Notes under the pieces: generated by a model
Seen by the model: the letters and a program-made list of their open reading frames with translations, nothing else
Told to the model about the DNA's origin: nothing
The model's database searches: none
Origin: Gari tellinella
Lineage: Eukaryota; Mollusca; Bivalvia; Cardiida; Psammobiidae
Assembly: GCA_922989275.2 (NCBI GenBank)
Contig: OV277868.1
Location: forward strand, 21,510,291-21,574,290
Reading direction: 5' to 3'
Length of the DNA: 64,000 nt
Translations under genes and position numbers: made by a program
Shown: piece by piece, positions 55,201 to 60,054 of the stretch
Layout: every line of letters begins with the position of its first letter
How positions within the stretch are numbered: the stretch's first letter is position 1

Positions 55201-57732
55201 AAACGCAAAACACTAAAACGTAGAAAAGTACAACTTTTTGACAATTCTGATAATTCATGTTTGTCATGGTGGCAAACAGTTTGGAGCCTGATCAGACGCC
55301 GGGTTACCCGGCGTCTGATCTGGCTCCAAACTGTTTGCACTGCAAATAATAGTTTTAGCGTAAACGCGTTTATTGGGAAAGAATAACGTTTTCTCCACTG
55401 TACAAATGCTAATTGATTGTATAAAGGACATGTGACAGTTTAAAGGACATGTGACAGTTTAAAGTAAGGTGACACTGAAACAGAAAACTCCTAAAATAAC
55501 TTTATTTTTTTAATTACCACCTTGCTTAAGCGGTCCACTGTCGTAAAAAACTAATTATTAATACCATTTTGTGTTAGTAAATGAAAGTTTTTACTGTTGT
55601 CAAAAAGGATAATTACCCTGTGCTTGACTAATAGGTGACGTATGGATAGCCGCCAATCGAGTTCAGACAAACACCTATTACGTATGGTCTGATAACACCC
55701 GGGTCAGTGATGGTTTCAAAAACTGGCAGTCAGGCGAACCAAACTTTTCCGACGAACAAGAATATTGCGTTTACTATTCAGCGTAAGTTGTGTTTAGGTT
55801 GTAGTGCTACCTCTCTACAACGACACTCAATAAGAGACACATATTGTGAGGGGGTCGTTATACATGTAAGGAGGGGAAATATGAATTGGCTTACGATTGC
55901 AAACAACTTAAATCCAGATCAGACGCCGCGTGACGCGGCGTCTGATCTGGATTCAAGCTATTTGTCACTTATCATAAGTGATGTATTTATAAATGAGATT
56001 GTCCACTTATATGTTACTTTGAGACAAAACAGTTGACGACAATTTAAATCAGACGATATCAGCAGAAAAATCGTAAGACAAAGACATAATGGTCTTGTTA
56101 AGGGAAATACGGCAAGGGTTTTTGTCAGTTGGAAATCGTTGTCTGTAGAGTCGTTGTAGGGAGGAAGCACTATTTTGATCATAGATACTAATACATTTTT
56201 GGGATTTTGACCAGTAATTATTGATTATAAGAGTTACCTTCAGAACTCATGATCGAAATGTAAAACTGTACCGAAATGATAAGATGGTTCCTAAAGAAGT
56301 TCTTTATGACATCAATTTTAAGTAACTGACATGACGGTACAATTATATTGTTTTTGAAGGGAAAATACCTCTTCCAACATCATACTTTTTACATTTAGTA
56401 TAGTTGTTAATATATACATATTTGTTTCCAAACAATCTGAGTGGCTGCAAACTAACAACTGTTGTGGTTATATTTAAAAGTCTGTATCATGATACGTATT
56501 GTATCACGACTTACATATTACAATACACATCGCCTTTTATTCTAACCGACAAAACGTATCATAATATGTATCGTCGTTCTAATGAAATACCAGGATACGA
56601 ATCGGGAAGGAAATAACTGCCGATGCATAACCCTAAAAAAGAGCTTTCTCTTAAGACGAGACGAGTTTCTCGACTCAATAACTACAAAGTATATATGCTT
56701 ATTAATATTTCTATAAAACTATTACGAGCCAAAAGAACAGAACTGATGGCTGTTTAACCCATATATACCCACTGGATTCTTCCATGTTAATATATTGGAT
56801 TAGTCCATTTTTATCAAAGGGATACCTTTCTGACAGAACCTCTTTCGGAGCAGGTTCAATTTTTAATAAGCAGGAATATTCTATTAATAAAATAATATAA
56901 CTCAATAATGGCTATACATTCAAGTAAATTGTTCAGACTAACACCCTAATACTTAACATAATTTAGTGGTCGTAATAGAGAGGTTTTACTGTAGTTCCGA
57001 ACTTCCGACTACACAGTAAACGTTCTTTTCCCATTACACAAGGTACATGGGTAATACGGAATTTTCAATCCGTCAAGGTGTATTTGTTCGATAAAATACA
57101 GAAATATTTCGGGCAGAACATTGGTAGGTATATAATAAAAACACCTATCAGACTAAAATAAAGAAAATCAACATCAATGTGTCGTGAAAAGACTTCTTTG
57201 ATACCATATTCAATTTTTAAATTAATATTTAATTCAAAATTGTTCTAATTGACTAAAATGATCATTTGACATTTAGAATCTAGTTTCGTTTTCAAAATAA
57301 CGTCGTTATAGCAACACGACGTGATTATCATTGTAACGTCTAAATTTGTAAAACAGTCTGAATCACTGTTAGTACTAGAGCTCTAAATAGCCTGATTTGC
57401 AGCCTTAATTTGCGGGACTGCTCGGAATAATGTTTAGGACACTTGGAAATGTTTTAAATCCCTAGTGGCGATCTTAGTTTGTCTCAATTCTCTTAACTGA
57501 TTTTAAGTCGGCGTAGTAGTACAGTATTTGGTGATTCGAAAATTAGTATAAAGTATATGCCTAGCTGGCCGTACGATTTTTACGGACCTCTATATTTTGC
57601 ACGTTTATGTGTTAAATACATGTTATTGTACATACGTGTTTGTATTGCAGCGGAGAATCGGCCAATGACGATTGGAATGACGACGACTGCGCAATGCAGA
57701 TTCAAGCATTCTGTGAATACGAGATGACATAG
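24902..57732 (+). CDS. Secreted PAN-CCP-C-type lectin protein, nine exons (gene 1)
   Basis: Spliced from nine exons (24902-25222, 39023-39101, 40291-40473, 43003-43185, 45715-45891, 48206-48288, 50497-50587, 55635-55782, 57651-57732). They total 1347 nt, 448 codons plus stop, with AG/GT borders and matching phases throughout. Order: signal peptide (about 1-21), PAN/apple-like Cys module (about 30-100), short Cys-rich linker (108-133), CCP1 (134-194), duplicate CCP1 (195-255), CCP2 (256-314), C-type lectin domain (315-448). The lectin domain has EPN at 407-409 and WND at 430-432, the calcium-site motifs of mannose-type C-type lectins. No transmembrane segment is seen, so secretion is inferred. 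Family knowledge points to carbohydrate recognition in haemolymph or mucus. Most of the 33 kb is intronic repeat. Further exons in the 13.8 kb first intron, or skipping of a CCP exon, cannot be excluded. No polyadenylation site was chosen; AATAAA at 58501 is one possibility. Confidence 0.88.
25263..25445 (-). repeat. MITE family C, decayed
   Basis: CAACAGTTTTGGTCCAGATC, ATCTGATTAGGATCCAAGC, GCAGACAACAGCATTGAAGC. A second fragment with core remnants lies at 25680-25760. Confidence 0.55.
25830..26340. other. Intron sequence, nothing recognised
   Basis: AT-rich unique-looking sequence in intron 1 of gene 1; no repeat from the families above and no exon-like segment with compatible phase. Confidence 0.5.
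26344..26549 (-). mobile_element. MITE family B with TTAA on both sides, half hairpin
   Basis: TTAACGCTTTACCCAATAAC start, CTATGAGGGAAAGGGTTAA end; only one arm of the central hairpin (GGCACATTCTGCTTTAC) remains. Confidence 0.8.
26773..27140 (+). mobile_element. E element interrupted by an F element
   Basis: GCTACAGTAAAACCTTTCTA at 26773 is the E end; F occupies 26822-27064; E resumes with GTGACTGCTTAAAGCAAGAT and a broken hairpin. Confidence 0.7.
26822..27064. mobile_element. Inverted-repeat element F, nested in E
   Basis: GGGGCCTGCTTTACTAAACT to AGTTTAGTAAAACGGACCCC; inner palindrome GACGCGCTTTTAGCGCGTC. Confidence 0.85.
27168..27385 (+). repeat. TTTCGTACC tandem array
   Basis: About nine copies of CATTTCGTACC or CAATTCGTACC separated by 10-30 bp. 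Resembles, in opposite orientation, the array at 38458-38598. Lies just after an E relic in intron 1 of gene 1. Confidence 0.85.
29390..29820 (+). repeat. Tandem array, unit about 30-32 bp
   Basis: About 12-14 degenerate copies of a unit centred on TCATTCTACGACATCGAATA, same orientation as the right terminal repeat of the surrounding element. Several adjacent units near 29590-29720 are almost identical. Confidence 0.9.
30060..30296 (+). mobile_element. MITE family B, decayed, nested in the foldback element
   Basis: CATTACCTAATAAATACG, TACCTTAAAGCAGGCTGGAG, CTGCTTTACTTTTAACCTGC, end GTAGTTGGTTAA. Low similarity at the ends. Confidence 0.65.
30448..30545 (+). repeat. tRNA-like unit
   Basis: GAGTAATTGGTAGATCGTAC (A-box-like) and GGTTCTGGGTTCGATACC (B-box-like), inside the 27894-30788 element. 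Probably a SINE head. Confidence 0.45.
31143..31350 (-). mobile_element. MITE family C
   Basis: TCTCACTGACGCCATAAAGC, CAAACAGTTTGGATGC, core with mismatches, GAAGCAGACGACAGTGAAAC. Confidence 0.75.
31571..31789. mobile_element. Inverted-repeat element K
   Basis: GCCCCTTTCACATCAGCCGT at the left and ACGGCTGATATGAAAGTAGC at the right; interior rich in CGTACGA and TCGCA words. Confidence 0.65.
31793..31860. repeat. Isolated C-type palindromic core
   Basis: CAGTTTGAATTGTGATCAGA, GACGCCGCTTTACGCGGCGT, AATCCAAACTGTTTGACAC, without recognisable C ends. It directly follows element K. Confidence 0.8.
31877..32460 (+). repeat. Long-unit tandem repeat of mollusc type
   Basis: Starts with TCCGTCCGTCC microsatellite, then three diverged units of about 150-170 bp sharing GCATATCTCT, TTGATGAAACTTG, ACAGTGATAGA, CATCTCCCAATATTGAATTA. 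Followed to 32780 by a second set with GCGTCCAAGATGGCC. Confidence 0.7.
32460..33290. other. Repeat-derived and unassigned intron sequence
   Basis: Up to 32780, three loose repeats around ATTCAA.ATGGCGTCCAAGAT. The remainder shows no recognisable element or exon. Confidence 0.45.
33295..33345 (+). repeat. C-type core fragment
   Basis: CAAACAGTTTAGATCCAGAT and CAGACGCCGAAAATATCGGC only. Confidence 0.6.
33343..33581 (+). mobile_element. MITE family A, diverged
   Basis: GAAGAAGACGTTATGG start, core GACGCCGGGTAACCCGGCTT, end TCTTCTCAACTGTA. Confidence 0.8.
33639..33888 (+). mobile_element. MITE family A, complete
   Basis: TACAGTGGATAA to TTATCCACTGTA: compensating changes at both ends keep the inverted repeat. 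Intact core. Confidence 0.9.
33925..34118 (-). mobile_element. MITE family C, diverged
   Basis: TTTGGATCCTGATCGGACGC, AATCAGGATCAAAACTG, GCAGACGACACTTCC. Confidence 0.65.
34120..34830. other. Intron sequence, nothing recognised
   Basis: A 73-codon ORF (34091-34312) begins inside a C element and shows no domain. No repeat family from this window. Confidence 0.45.
34836..34985. repeat. Imperfect palindrome, arms about 60 bp
   Basis: GTCGATGTTTAAGACAA / TTGTCTTAAACGTCGAC, AACTCGTCTAGAAT / ATTCTAGACTCGTT, centre TCGCCAAGGCTCGA. Confidence 0.8.
35319..35450 (+). repeat. GATGTGAACC short tandem array (left arm)
   Basis: Six to seven copies of GATGTGAACC with irregular spacers such as ACCGCC; one copy reads GATGTGTACC and one GATATGAACC. 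Confidence 0.9.
35829..35905 (+). repeat. tRNA-like unit, plus strand
   Basis: GGTGATGGCTCAGTGGCAAG (A-box) and GGGTTCGATCCCCGG (B-box), about 70 bp. Could be folded as a tRNA relic; its mirror copy in the other arm argues for a repeat component. Confidence 0.6.
36245..36335 (-). repeat. tRNA-like unit, minus strand
   Basis: Reverse complement reads AATAGCTGAATAGATAGCG (A-box position) and GGGTTCGATTCTCGG (B-box). Mirror of the unit at 35829 within the foldback element. Confidence 0.55.
36690..36803 (-). repeat. GGTTCACATC short tandem array (right arm)
   Basis: Six copies of GGTTCACATC, several followed by GTC, the reverse complement of the left-arm array. Confidence 0.9.
36830..38140. other. 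Intron sequence, mostly unassigned
   Basis: Begins with TTAACCCTTTCCTCCACAG (36816), inverse of a motif at 768-787, so perhaps one end of another TTAA element. A decayed C-like core lies at 37660-37740. Nothing else recognised. Confidence 0.4.
38140..38445 (-). pseudogene. Ty3/Gypsy LTR-retrotransposon pol relic (RT start)
   Basis: On the minus strand, ALSDYNSPFLMNKKKDWSNR and LCIDFRGLNMITKSDTEP match the N-terminal RT region of Gypsy elements. Beyond a stop and frameshift near 38218, the frame resumes with KYFTFEINLGNGYWQIPAKD. No LTRs, protease or integrase are seen. The fragment abuts the array of GGTACGAAATG units at 38455. Not functional. Confidence 0.8.
38458..38598 (-). repeat. GGTACGAAATG tandem array
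   Basis: Seven copies of GGGTACGAAATG(A/G) with spacers such as ACCAAGATAGT; reverse complement of the unit at 27168-27385. Sandwiched between a Gypsy RT relic and the left end of a G element. Confidence 0.85.
38599..38922 (+). mobile_element. MITE family G, core loop deleted
   Basis: TTCCCTCTACAACGACACCC start, GTTCGGAGGGAGTCG, short core AGATCAGGCGTCTGATCT, end GTCGTTGTAGGGAGG and ATACTGTA. The left terminus is replaced by the GGTACGAAATG array. Confidence 0.85.
38918..39003. repeat. E-element relic
   Basis: ACTATCACTTTGCTGTAAGC TGTC then AGTAAAAGGTTTTACT; right part of an E copy, 20 bp before gene 1 exon 2. Confidence 0.55.
39023..39101 (+). CDS. Gene 1 exon 2: Cys-rich linker
   Basis: Acceptor TTTTTACTAG, donor G|GTAAGT, 79 nt, phase 0 to phase 1. 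It encodes 26 residues with Cys pattern SCSDAPC / KCVPYLPYKC, half of an EGF-like or PAN-associated Cys module. It is too short for the long-ORF approach and was recognised by splice sites and phase agreement with exons 1 and 3. An A element begins 74 bp downstream. Confidence 0.75.
39175..39424 (+). mobile_element. MITE family A, complete
   Basis: TACAGTGGAGAA to TTCGCCACTGTA, core GACGCCGGGTGACCCGGCGT. 74 bp downstream of gene 1 exon 2. Confidence 0.9.
39452..39550 (+). repeat. C-family relic with TGATCC expansion
   Basis: CGCCTTCACTGCC, then TTGATCC followed by four tandem GATCCT units in place of the palindrome, then AACTATTTGGCAT. Confidence 0.7.
39941..40189 (+). mobile_element. MITE family A, complete (duplication unit 1)
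   Basis: ACAGTGGAGAA to TTCTCCACTGTA; its left end is the duplication border. Ends 102 bp before CCP exon 3. Confidence 0.9.
40291..40473 (+). CDS. Gene 1 exon 3: CCP/sushi domain 1
   Basis: Acceptor TTTGTTTGTAG, donor TATTG|GTAGG, 183 nt, phase 1-1. It encodes a complete CCP module: AWCGDPPVVRNA at the start, GYTCSERY, a third Cys in TVTCQ, then W and the last Cys in SIWSPAQFKC. Symmetric phase-1 exons of this kind can be duplicated without breaking frame, which is what has happened here (see 43003-43185). Confidence 0.92.
40529..40932 (+). mobile_element. MITE family D carrying a B element (unit 1)
   Basis: ACAGTGAAACCCCTCTAAAC to GGTTTAGAGGGGTTTCACTG TA. Subterminal repeats of CTCTAAACCGGA. 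A B-type element fills about 40620-40850 (hairpin AATGCGCCTTAAGGCGCATT). Confidence 0.85.
40940..41105 (+). repeat. C-family relic (unit 1; copy at 43653-43818)
   Basis: CCATTAACCGTC, TAATCTGCTTCATTATTAAT, ACAAACTGTTTTGATCAGGT, AATGCGCTTTATGAGAG; the palindrome is largely lost. Confidence 0.55.
41170..41270. repeat. Palindrome with GAGTCCTCTTA core (copy at 43882-43982)
   Basis: GTAAACAGTGCAAACC / GGTCGACACTGTTTTG arms with AGAGTCCTCTTATAAGGAGT inside. Resembles the AAACAGTGTAGACCCAGATC hairpins at 1535-1620, 22040-22135 and 28150-28220. Confidence 0.6.
41359..41580 (-). mobile_element. MITE family B (unit 1; copy at 44072-44293)
   Basis: TTAACCCATAGCCAGTTTC, hairpin AATGTGCCTTAAGGCACATT, end TTTCTATGGGGGAAAGGATT; the right TTAA is eroded. 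Confidence 0.8.
41852..42215 (+). mobile_element. MITE family G, complete (unit 1; copy at 44565-44928)
   Basis: TTACAGCGTTCCCTCTCTAC to GAGGGAGCACTGTA; core GACGCCGCGTAACGCGGCGT; right end carries repeats of AGGGTCG/GGAGGGAGTC. Confidence 0.88.
42280..42375. repeat. GGGGCTCGTC inverted-end element (copy at 44993-45088)
   Basis: GGGGCTCGTCTTACTAAACA then short inverted ACGATAAAATATATCGTAAG, closing with CGACCGTCTTACTAAC. Third subfamily beside F and H. Confidence 0.55.
42481..42651 (+). repeat. Decayed A element at the duplication border (copy at 45190-45385)
   Basis: GAGAAGATGTTAATCTTTCC, ACGCGTTTACGCTAAAAC, GCAAACAGTTTGAAGC. In the second unit it runs on to ATGCGTTTGTGTTTCGTC, showing that the duplication border cuts this element. 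Confidence 0.7.
42652..42901 (+). mobile_element. MITE family A, complete (duplication unit 2)
   Basis: Copy of 39941-40189, 102 bp before CCP exon 4. Confidence 0.9.
43003..43185 (+). CDS. Gene 1 exon 4: duplicated CCP/sushi domain
   Basis: A copy of exon 3 offset by 2712 bp, with the same splice sites and phase 1-1. The visible coding change is STEGAV to STEEAV. It lies in the second unit of a 2.7 kb tandem duplication and stays in frame if both exons are spliced. If the duplication is an assembly artefact, the protein has one CCP fewer. Confidence 0.82.
43242..43645 (+). mobile_element. MITE family D carrying a B element (unit 2)
   Basis: Duplicate of 40529-40932 with one extra A near 43395. 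Confidence 0.85.
45395..45644 (-). mobile_element. MITE family A, complete
   Basis: TACAGTGGAGAA to TTCCCTACTGTA, intact core; ends 71 bp before CCP exon 5. Confidence 0.9.
45715..45891 (+). CDS. Gene 1 exon 5: CCP/sushi domain 2
   Basis: Acceptor TTTTCATTGAAG, donor T|GTACGT, 177 nt, phase 1-1. It encodes AKCGSTPSVDHALIS, then RTYTCQGS, SIMCQMN, YWSQIQFSC: four Cys and the Trp before the last Cys, as in CCP modules. It is clearly diverged from exons 3 and 4, so it is an older duplication. An A element ends 71 bp upstream. Confidence 0.88.
46010..46225 (+). repeat. C-family relic
   Basis: CTCTTTCACTCC, GAGTGGCAAACAGTTGGAAT CCTGATCA, no palindrome left. A short A left end follows at 46296-46350. 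Confidence 0.5.
46609..46914 (+). mobile_element. MITE family G
   Basis: GTCCTCTCTCTACAACGACA start, GTTAGGAGACAGTCGTTATA, short core AGACGCGGCGTCTGGTCTGG, end GGGAACACTGTA. Confidence 0.8.
47114..47281 (+). repeat. Decayed A element
   Basis: CTTTCCCAATAATCGCGTTT, CAAACAGTTTGGTGCC, AACACGTTTATTAGG, TTTCCAGTGTA. Confidence 0.6.
47369..47779 (-). mobile_element. MITE family D carrying a B element, third copy, reversed
   Basis: TATACAGTGACACCCCTATA to GGTTTAGAGGGGTTTCACTG; contains a reversed B element (about 47450-47690) at the corresponding place, so B was inside D before D spread. Confidence 0.8.
47960..48152 (+). mobile_element. E element
   Basis: TACAGTTAAACATCTCTATT ACGACCACC, hairpin around TGACAGTGATACAGGAGC, and GTGGTCGTAATAGAGATG. 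Ends 54 bp before gene 1 exon 6. Confidence 0.75.
48206..48288 (+). CDS. Gene 1 exon 6: start of C-type lectin domain
   Basis: Acceptor TTTCATTGCAG, donor AAAG|GTATC, 83 nt, phase 1 to phase 0. It encodes TCATGWTQLHSSCYLYVSE followed by NNWDDAK, the beta1-alpha1 start of a long-form C-type lectin domain with its two N-terminal Cys. Confidence 0.9.
48969..49082. repeat. Palindrome, arms about 50 bp
   Basis: GTGTTCATGA / TTCATGAACAC outer, ACGCAGAGCTTTCACTAGCA / TTGCTAGTAAAAGCTCTGCG inner, centre GAATCCCTTCGGGATTC. Confidence 0.9.
49297..49650 (+). repeat. Direct repeats of about 48 bp flanking an A element
   Basis: ATACAGTAGAGGAGACGTCA to CACGTAATACATGTA before the A copy and ATACAGTTGAGGAGATGTCA to CACGTAATACATGTA after it, two differences. 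The flanks look like the left end of another A-type element. Confidence 0.85.
49347..49596 (+). mobile_element. MITE family A, complete
   Basis: TACAGTGGAGAA to TTCTCCACTGTA, core GACGCCGGGTAATCCGGCGT. Confidence 0.9.
49804..50020 (-). mobile_element. MITE family C
   Basis: AACCCAAACACTGCC, GATCAAACGCCGCGTTACGC, AAAAGCAGACGACAAATG, CATGGCAGTGAAGGGG. Confidence 0.7.
50020..50490. other. Intron sequence, nothing recognised
   Basis: AT-rich; only the terminal A-type remnant TTCTCCACTGTA at 50465 is identifiable. Confidence 0.5.
50497..50587 (+). CDS. Gene 1 exon 7: C-type lectin domain, alpha helices
   Basis: Acceptor AAAATTACAG, donor AACAG|GTAAT, 91 nt, phase 0 to phase 1. It encodes TECGRLQQDGHLANVLSREI and NDML, matching the Cys - GGHLA - S - E - alpha2 segment of C-type lectins. 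A remnant of an A-element terminus (TTCTCCACTGTA) lies 20-30 bp before the acceptor and may form part of the pyrimidine tract. Confidence 0.88.
51287..51390 (+). repeat. Dispersed repeat shared with 4556-4702
   Basis: ACATTCTAAAACTTTAAA, AAAAGGGATGAGTTTTGTCT, ATCCAGTTAGAGATAGGGAT, TTTTTGTGCGTAAT, TACAGTAGAGGATACAT. The right end is the start of an A-type element cut by the LINE. Confidence 0.8.
51391..53747 (+). mobile_element. 5'-truncated L2/CR1-clade LINE with broken reverse transcriptase
   Basis: Begins in the endonuclease-RT linker. RT blocks are visible: KNYRPVSNLP near 52095, LLDLSAAFDTIDHNILLSRL near 52290, GSVLGPKSY near 52490, and the catalytic box as FYVDD near 52565 (usually YADD). 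A frameshift near 52130, stops near 52792 and 52832 and later shifts separate the frames. Downstream come the linker seen in L2/CR1 elements (ELHWLPVQFRVQFKILVLTY), a FPVAAPRL / LPEGIRDSESL block, a 3' UTR with GTGCTATATAAAT and a TAA-repeat tail, both hallmarks of L2-type elements. It is inserted inside an A element (51374-51390 and 53748-53896), within intron 7 of gene 1 in the same orientation. It is dead as a coding unit. Confidence 0.93.
53748..53896 (-). repeat. A-element remainder after the LINE
   Basis: TATTCTTTCCCGTTTAAACG, core reduced to CAGACGCTTCTGATCTAGCT, then AATAATAGTTTTAGTAAC. Left end lies at 51374-51390. Confidence 0.75.
54093..54346 (-). mobile_element. MITE family A, complete
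   Basis: TACAGAGGAGAGAACATTAT to TTTTCTCACTGTA; core GGCGCCGGATTACCCGGCGT. Confidence 0.85.
54685..54891 (+). mobile_element. MITE family C
   Basis: TACCCCTTCACCGC, TTGTCGTCTGCTTCAG, core GACACCGCGTAACGTGGCGT, end AGAGTGAAAGGGCT. Confidence 0.75.
54922..55117 (-). repeat. MITE family C, decayed
   Basis: ACCCTTTACTGCC, CAAACAGCTTTGCTCCG, AAAATCAGACGACAC, GGCAGTGAAGGGATTG. Adjacent to another C copy. Confidence 0.65.
55153..55402 (-). mobile_element. MITE family A, complete
   Basis: TACAGTGGAGAA to TTCTCCACTGTA, perfect core. Confidence 0.9.
55403..55560 (+). repeat. E-element relic
   Basis: GGACATGTGACAGTTTAAAG occurs twice in tandem, then GTGACACTGAAACAGAAAAC and ACCACCTTGCTTAAGCGGTC. Confidence 0.65.
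55635..55782 (+). CDS. Gene 1 exon 8: C-type lectin domain with EPN motif
   Basis: Acceptor GACTAATAG, donor GC|GTAAGT, 148 nt, phase 1 to phase 2. It encodes GDVWIAANR (the WIG block with Ala for Gly), VWSDNTRVSDGFKNW, QSGEPNFSDEQEYC. EPN is the primary calcium/sugar site of mannose-type lectins. An A element ends about 230 bp upstream and an E relic fills the gap. Confidence 0.92.
55800..56173 (+). mobile_element. MITE family G
   Basis: TAGTGCTACCTCTCTACAAC start, perfect core GACGCCGCGTGACGCGGCGT, end GTCGTTGTAGGGAGGAAGC. It begins about 18 bp after gene 1 exon 8. Confidence 0.85.
56180..57650. other. Intron 8 of gene 1, mostly unassigned
   Basis: Contains an E terminal fragment (AGTGGTCGTAATAGAGAGGT at 56966) and one copy of a 111-bp repeat (56829-56940). 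No exon seen. Confidence 0.5.
56829..56940 (+). repeat. 111-bp direct repeat, copy 1
   Basis: TCTGACAGAACCTCTTTCGG to AAATTGTTCAGAC; nearly identical to 59591-59702. Confidence 0.9.
57651..57732 (+). CDS. Gene 1 exon 9: end of C-type lectin domain and stop
   Basis: Acceptor TTTGTATTGCAG, 82 nt, phase 2 to a TAG stop. It encodes GESANDDWNDDDCAMQIQAF and CEYEMT. WND completes the calcium site and the last two Cys close the domain. The protein ends only a few residues after the domain, so there is no C-terminal anchor. Confidence 0.92.
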
Positions 57733-57739
57733 TTTTTTC

Positions 57740-58660
57740 TTGTTCTTTTTTCTCAATATTATTTACATATTTTACATCAATATATATTTTTACATTCCAA
57801 CATCATGTAGTATAAGTATAAAATACAATTCAATGTAATTTTCATGAAGAATTAATGAACTATTGAAATATATATCATCAAAAACTAAATAATATTTCTA
57901 ACATATAATTTGTTTATTGAATGTAAATAAGAAAAAATACATTTTATGGAAAAAAAACTTGAAAGTGTATATAAAACGAAATACAGAAAGAAACATGCAT
58001 TTTGCTAGGTTAATTTTATTACAGTAAGTTCTATGTCTAAATAAGGTTTAATACAATATATCATACAATTGTCCATGTAGAAACTATATTTTCTGTATTA
58101 TTACATACTTGTTTAATACACCATGCTAGTTTCAATGAGTTATTTAACTCGGTTATTGACGGAACGATTTTCTTTGTTTTGCATAAAAATATATATCGTT
58201 TTATTTCTAAAAACAGAATGTAAAGTTTGAAGTCATTTTGATCGGTTCCCACAAGTACATATACATGTAAACTATTTATTTTGAGGTGTTGGTTATATAT
58301 TACTAACCTATCTGAAATGTATGTTATTATTGGTTTCACTTTACAACTTTCCCAAAACAAATGAATAATAGTTTCCACATGATTATAGAGAAAGTGCATA
58401 AATTAGTATCTTTGATTTTCATTCTAAATAATACTATATTCGTAGGTAATATTCTATGTATTATTCTATGTTATTACGATCGACACATATTGCGTTTGAG
58501 AATAAAGTTTGTGTTGTGTTTCATTATACCTAGTAAGTGTAATCTGTTCTGACCAATTGTACAACGGTTGCTAGGTTCAGCCTTAGCGTCAACAAGTTGA
58601 CATCTTTTAAAACAGAGAGCAAGGCAAAGTGAGCAGCCTTTTAATGATGTTGGCTGACAT
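57740..58660. other. Downstream of gene 1, AT-rich
   Basis: Very AT-rich; probably holds the 3' UTR of gene 1. AATAAA at 58501 is followed by TGTGTTGTGTTT, a possible but distant cleavage signal. A 112-codon minus ORF (58061-58399) shows no domain. Confidence 0.4.
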
Positions 58661-58662
58661 CA

Positions 58663-58903
58663 GGGGCCCGTTTTACTAAACTACTTACGCAAAACTTTTG
58701 CGTAAGTCAAAATTTTAAATTTATATTTATATTTCGTATTATCACTTGCTACAAACAGCAAATAGCCAGATCAGAGGACGCGCTTTTAGCGCGTCCTCTG
58801 ATCTGGCTATTTGCTGTTTACAAACGTTTATGATCGAAAAATAAGAGTTAAACGATTTTGACTTACGCAAAAATTTTGCGTAAGTTGTTTAGTAAAACGG
58901 ACA
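58663..58903. mobile_element. Inverted-repeat element F, complete
   Basis: GGGGCCCGTTTTACTAAACT to GTTTAGTAAAACGG; inner palindrome GAGGACGCGCTTTTAGCGCG. ACATC lies just outside both ends, a possible duplication. Confidence 0.88.
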
Positions 58904-58984
58904 TCGGGTCTTGGAAAAAGTTAACTGACGTTAGAAAATGATTATTACCATTGACGCTCACATGAACGCGATGCCAGGGGTCAA

Positions 58985-59075
58985 TCCATAGCTTAATAAA
59001 AGAATATGCAGTCGAACCGGGATTCGTACCCAGGACCCATTGATTCAAGGAGAGTGCTCTACCTACTGCACCAGG
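58985..59075 (-). repeat. tRNA-like unit, minus strand
   Basis: Reverse complement has GGTGCAGTAGGTAGAGCACT and GGGTACGAATCCCGG, the A- and B-box positions of a tRNA-derived sequence. Confidence 0.6.
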
Positions 59076-59106
59076 ATTGCTAACACAAATCTCTCACCAG
59101 TATGGG

Positions 59107-59344
59107 TACAGTGGAGAAAACGTTATTCTTTCCCAATAAACACGTTTACGCTAAATCTGTTATTTACAATGCAAACAGTTTGGCGCCAGATCAGACGCCG
59201 GGTGACCCGGCGTCTCAAGCCCTAAACTGTTTGCCATCCAAATTAAAATCAAAATTCAAAATGGTCAAAAAGTTGTCATTTTCTGCAATGAGGTTGCGTT
59301 TCGTTTGAGTTTAAACGGGAAAGAATAACGTTGTCTTCACTGTC
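59107..59344 (+). mobile_element. MITE family A, core partly deleted
   Basis: TACAGTGGAGAAAACG start, GACGCCGGGTGACCCGGCGT then TCAAGCCCTAAACTG; right end TCTTCACTGT. Confidence 0.85.
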
Positions 59345-59462
59345 ACAAATGTACCGCTACATTTATTCATATTGTATATTTCCGTGATATTCGTTTGTCG
59401 TTTTAATTTCGTATTTAACTTACGCTATTTAGAAAAGTCTTGCAATCGTTTTTCAATCACTT

Positions 59463-59592
59463 AGGGTGGTTCGAAAGTCTGCTTATTTCCTGATAAACAT
59501 CATTTTAAACCTTGACTAGATTAAAATGTACATTATATAATTATGGAGAGTGAAAACTTATTAAAATAAAAATAAATACAACCATTTTTTTC
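59463..59592 (-). repeat. Element L, partial end
   Basis: GGTGGTTCGAAAGTCTGC, CCTTGACTAGATTAAAATGT, ATGGAGAGTGAAAA match in reverse the right end of 12488-13537. Confidence 0.7.
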
Positions 59593-59702
59593 TGACAGAA
59601 CCTCTTTCGGAGCAGGTTCAATTTTTAATAAGCAGGAATATTCTATTAATAAAAGAATATAACTCAATAATGGCTATACATTCAAGTAAATTGTTCAGAC
59701 AA
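59591..59702 (+). repeat. 111-bp direct repeat, copy 2
   Basis: Differs from 56829-56940 by about one base (an extra G in AAAAGAATATAAC). Directly follows an L-type end (59463-59592). Confidence 0.9.
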
Positions 59703-60054
59703 TATAAGATATTGTTTAAAAAAAAATCATAAAATATATCCTGGAAATATCATCGTTTTATAAAAGTAACACATTTGAAAAAGTCACTTAATTTAAAAGT
59801 AAAACACACTAGATGTTTAAAATACACTAATCTTAGACGTATTAGATAGATCTTTCTTCATTCTACTAGTCACAAAACATAGTAAAGATCTACAACAGAC
59901 TTTACTTTTCATACATGATTTCCAGAAATTCAAACAAAAAATTAACAAAGATTTACTATCCATGAGCTCAATTTTAAAATGCCTTCAGCTCTTAAAACTA
60001 CTATAAGTAAAACCTGTAAATAGGGACCATCGAAAATAATTGCCTGTATATCTT

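Noticed and set aside
58061..58399. 112-codon minus-strand frame downstream of gene 1
   Set aside because: Very AT-rich, residues dominated by I, L, K, N, no recognisable domain, and it lies in the probable 3' UTR region of the opposite strand.
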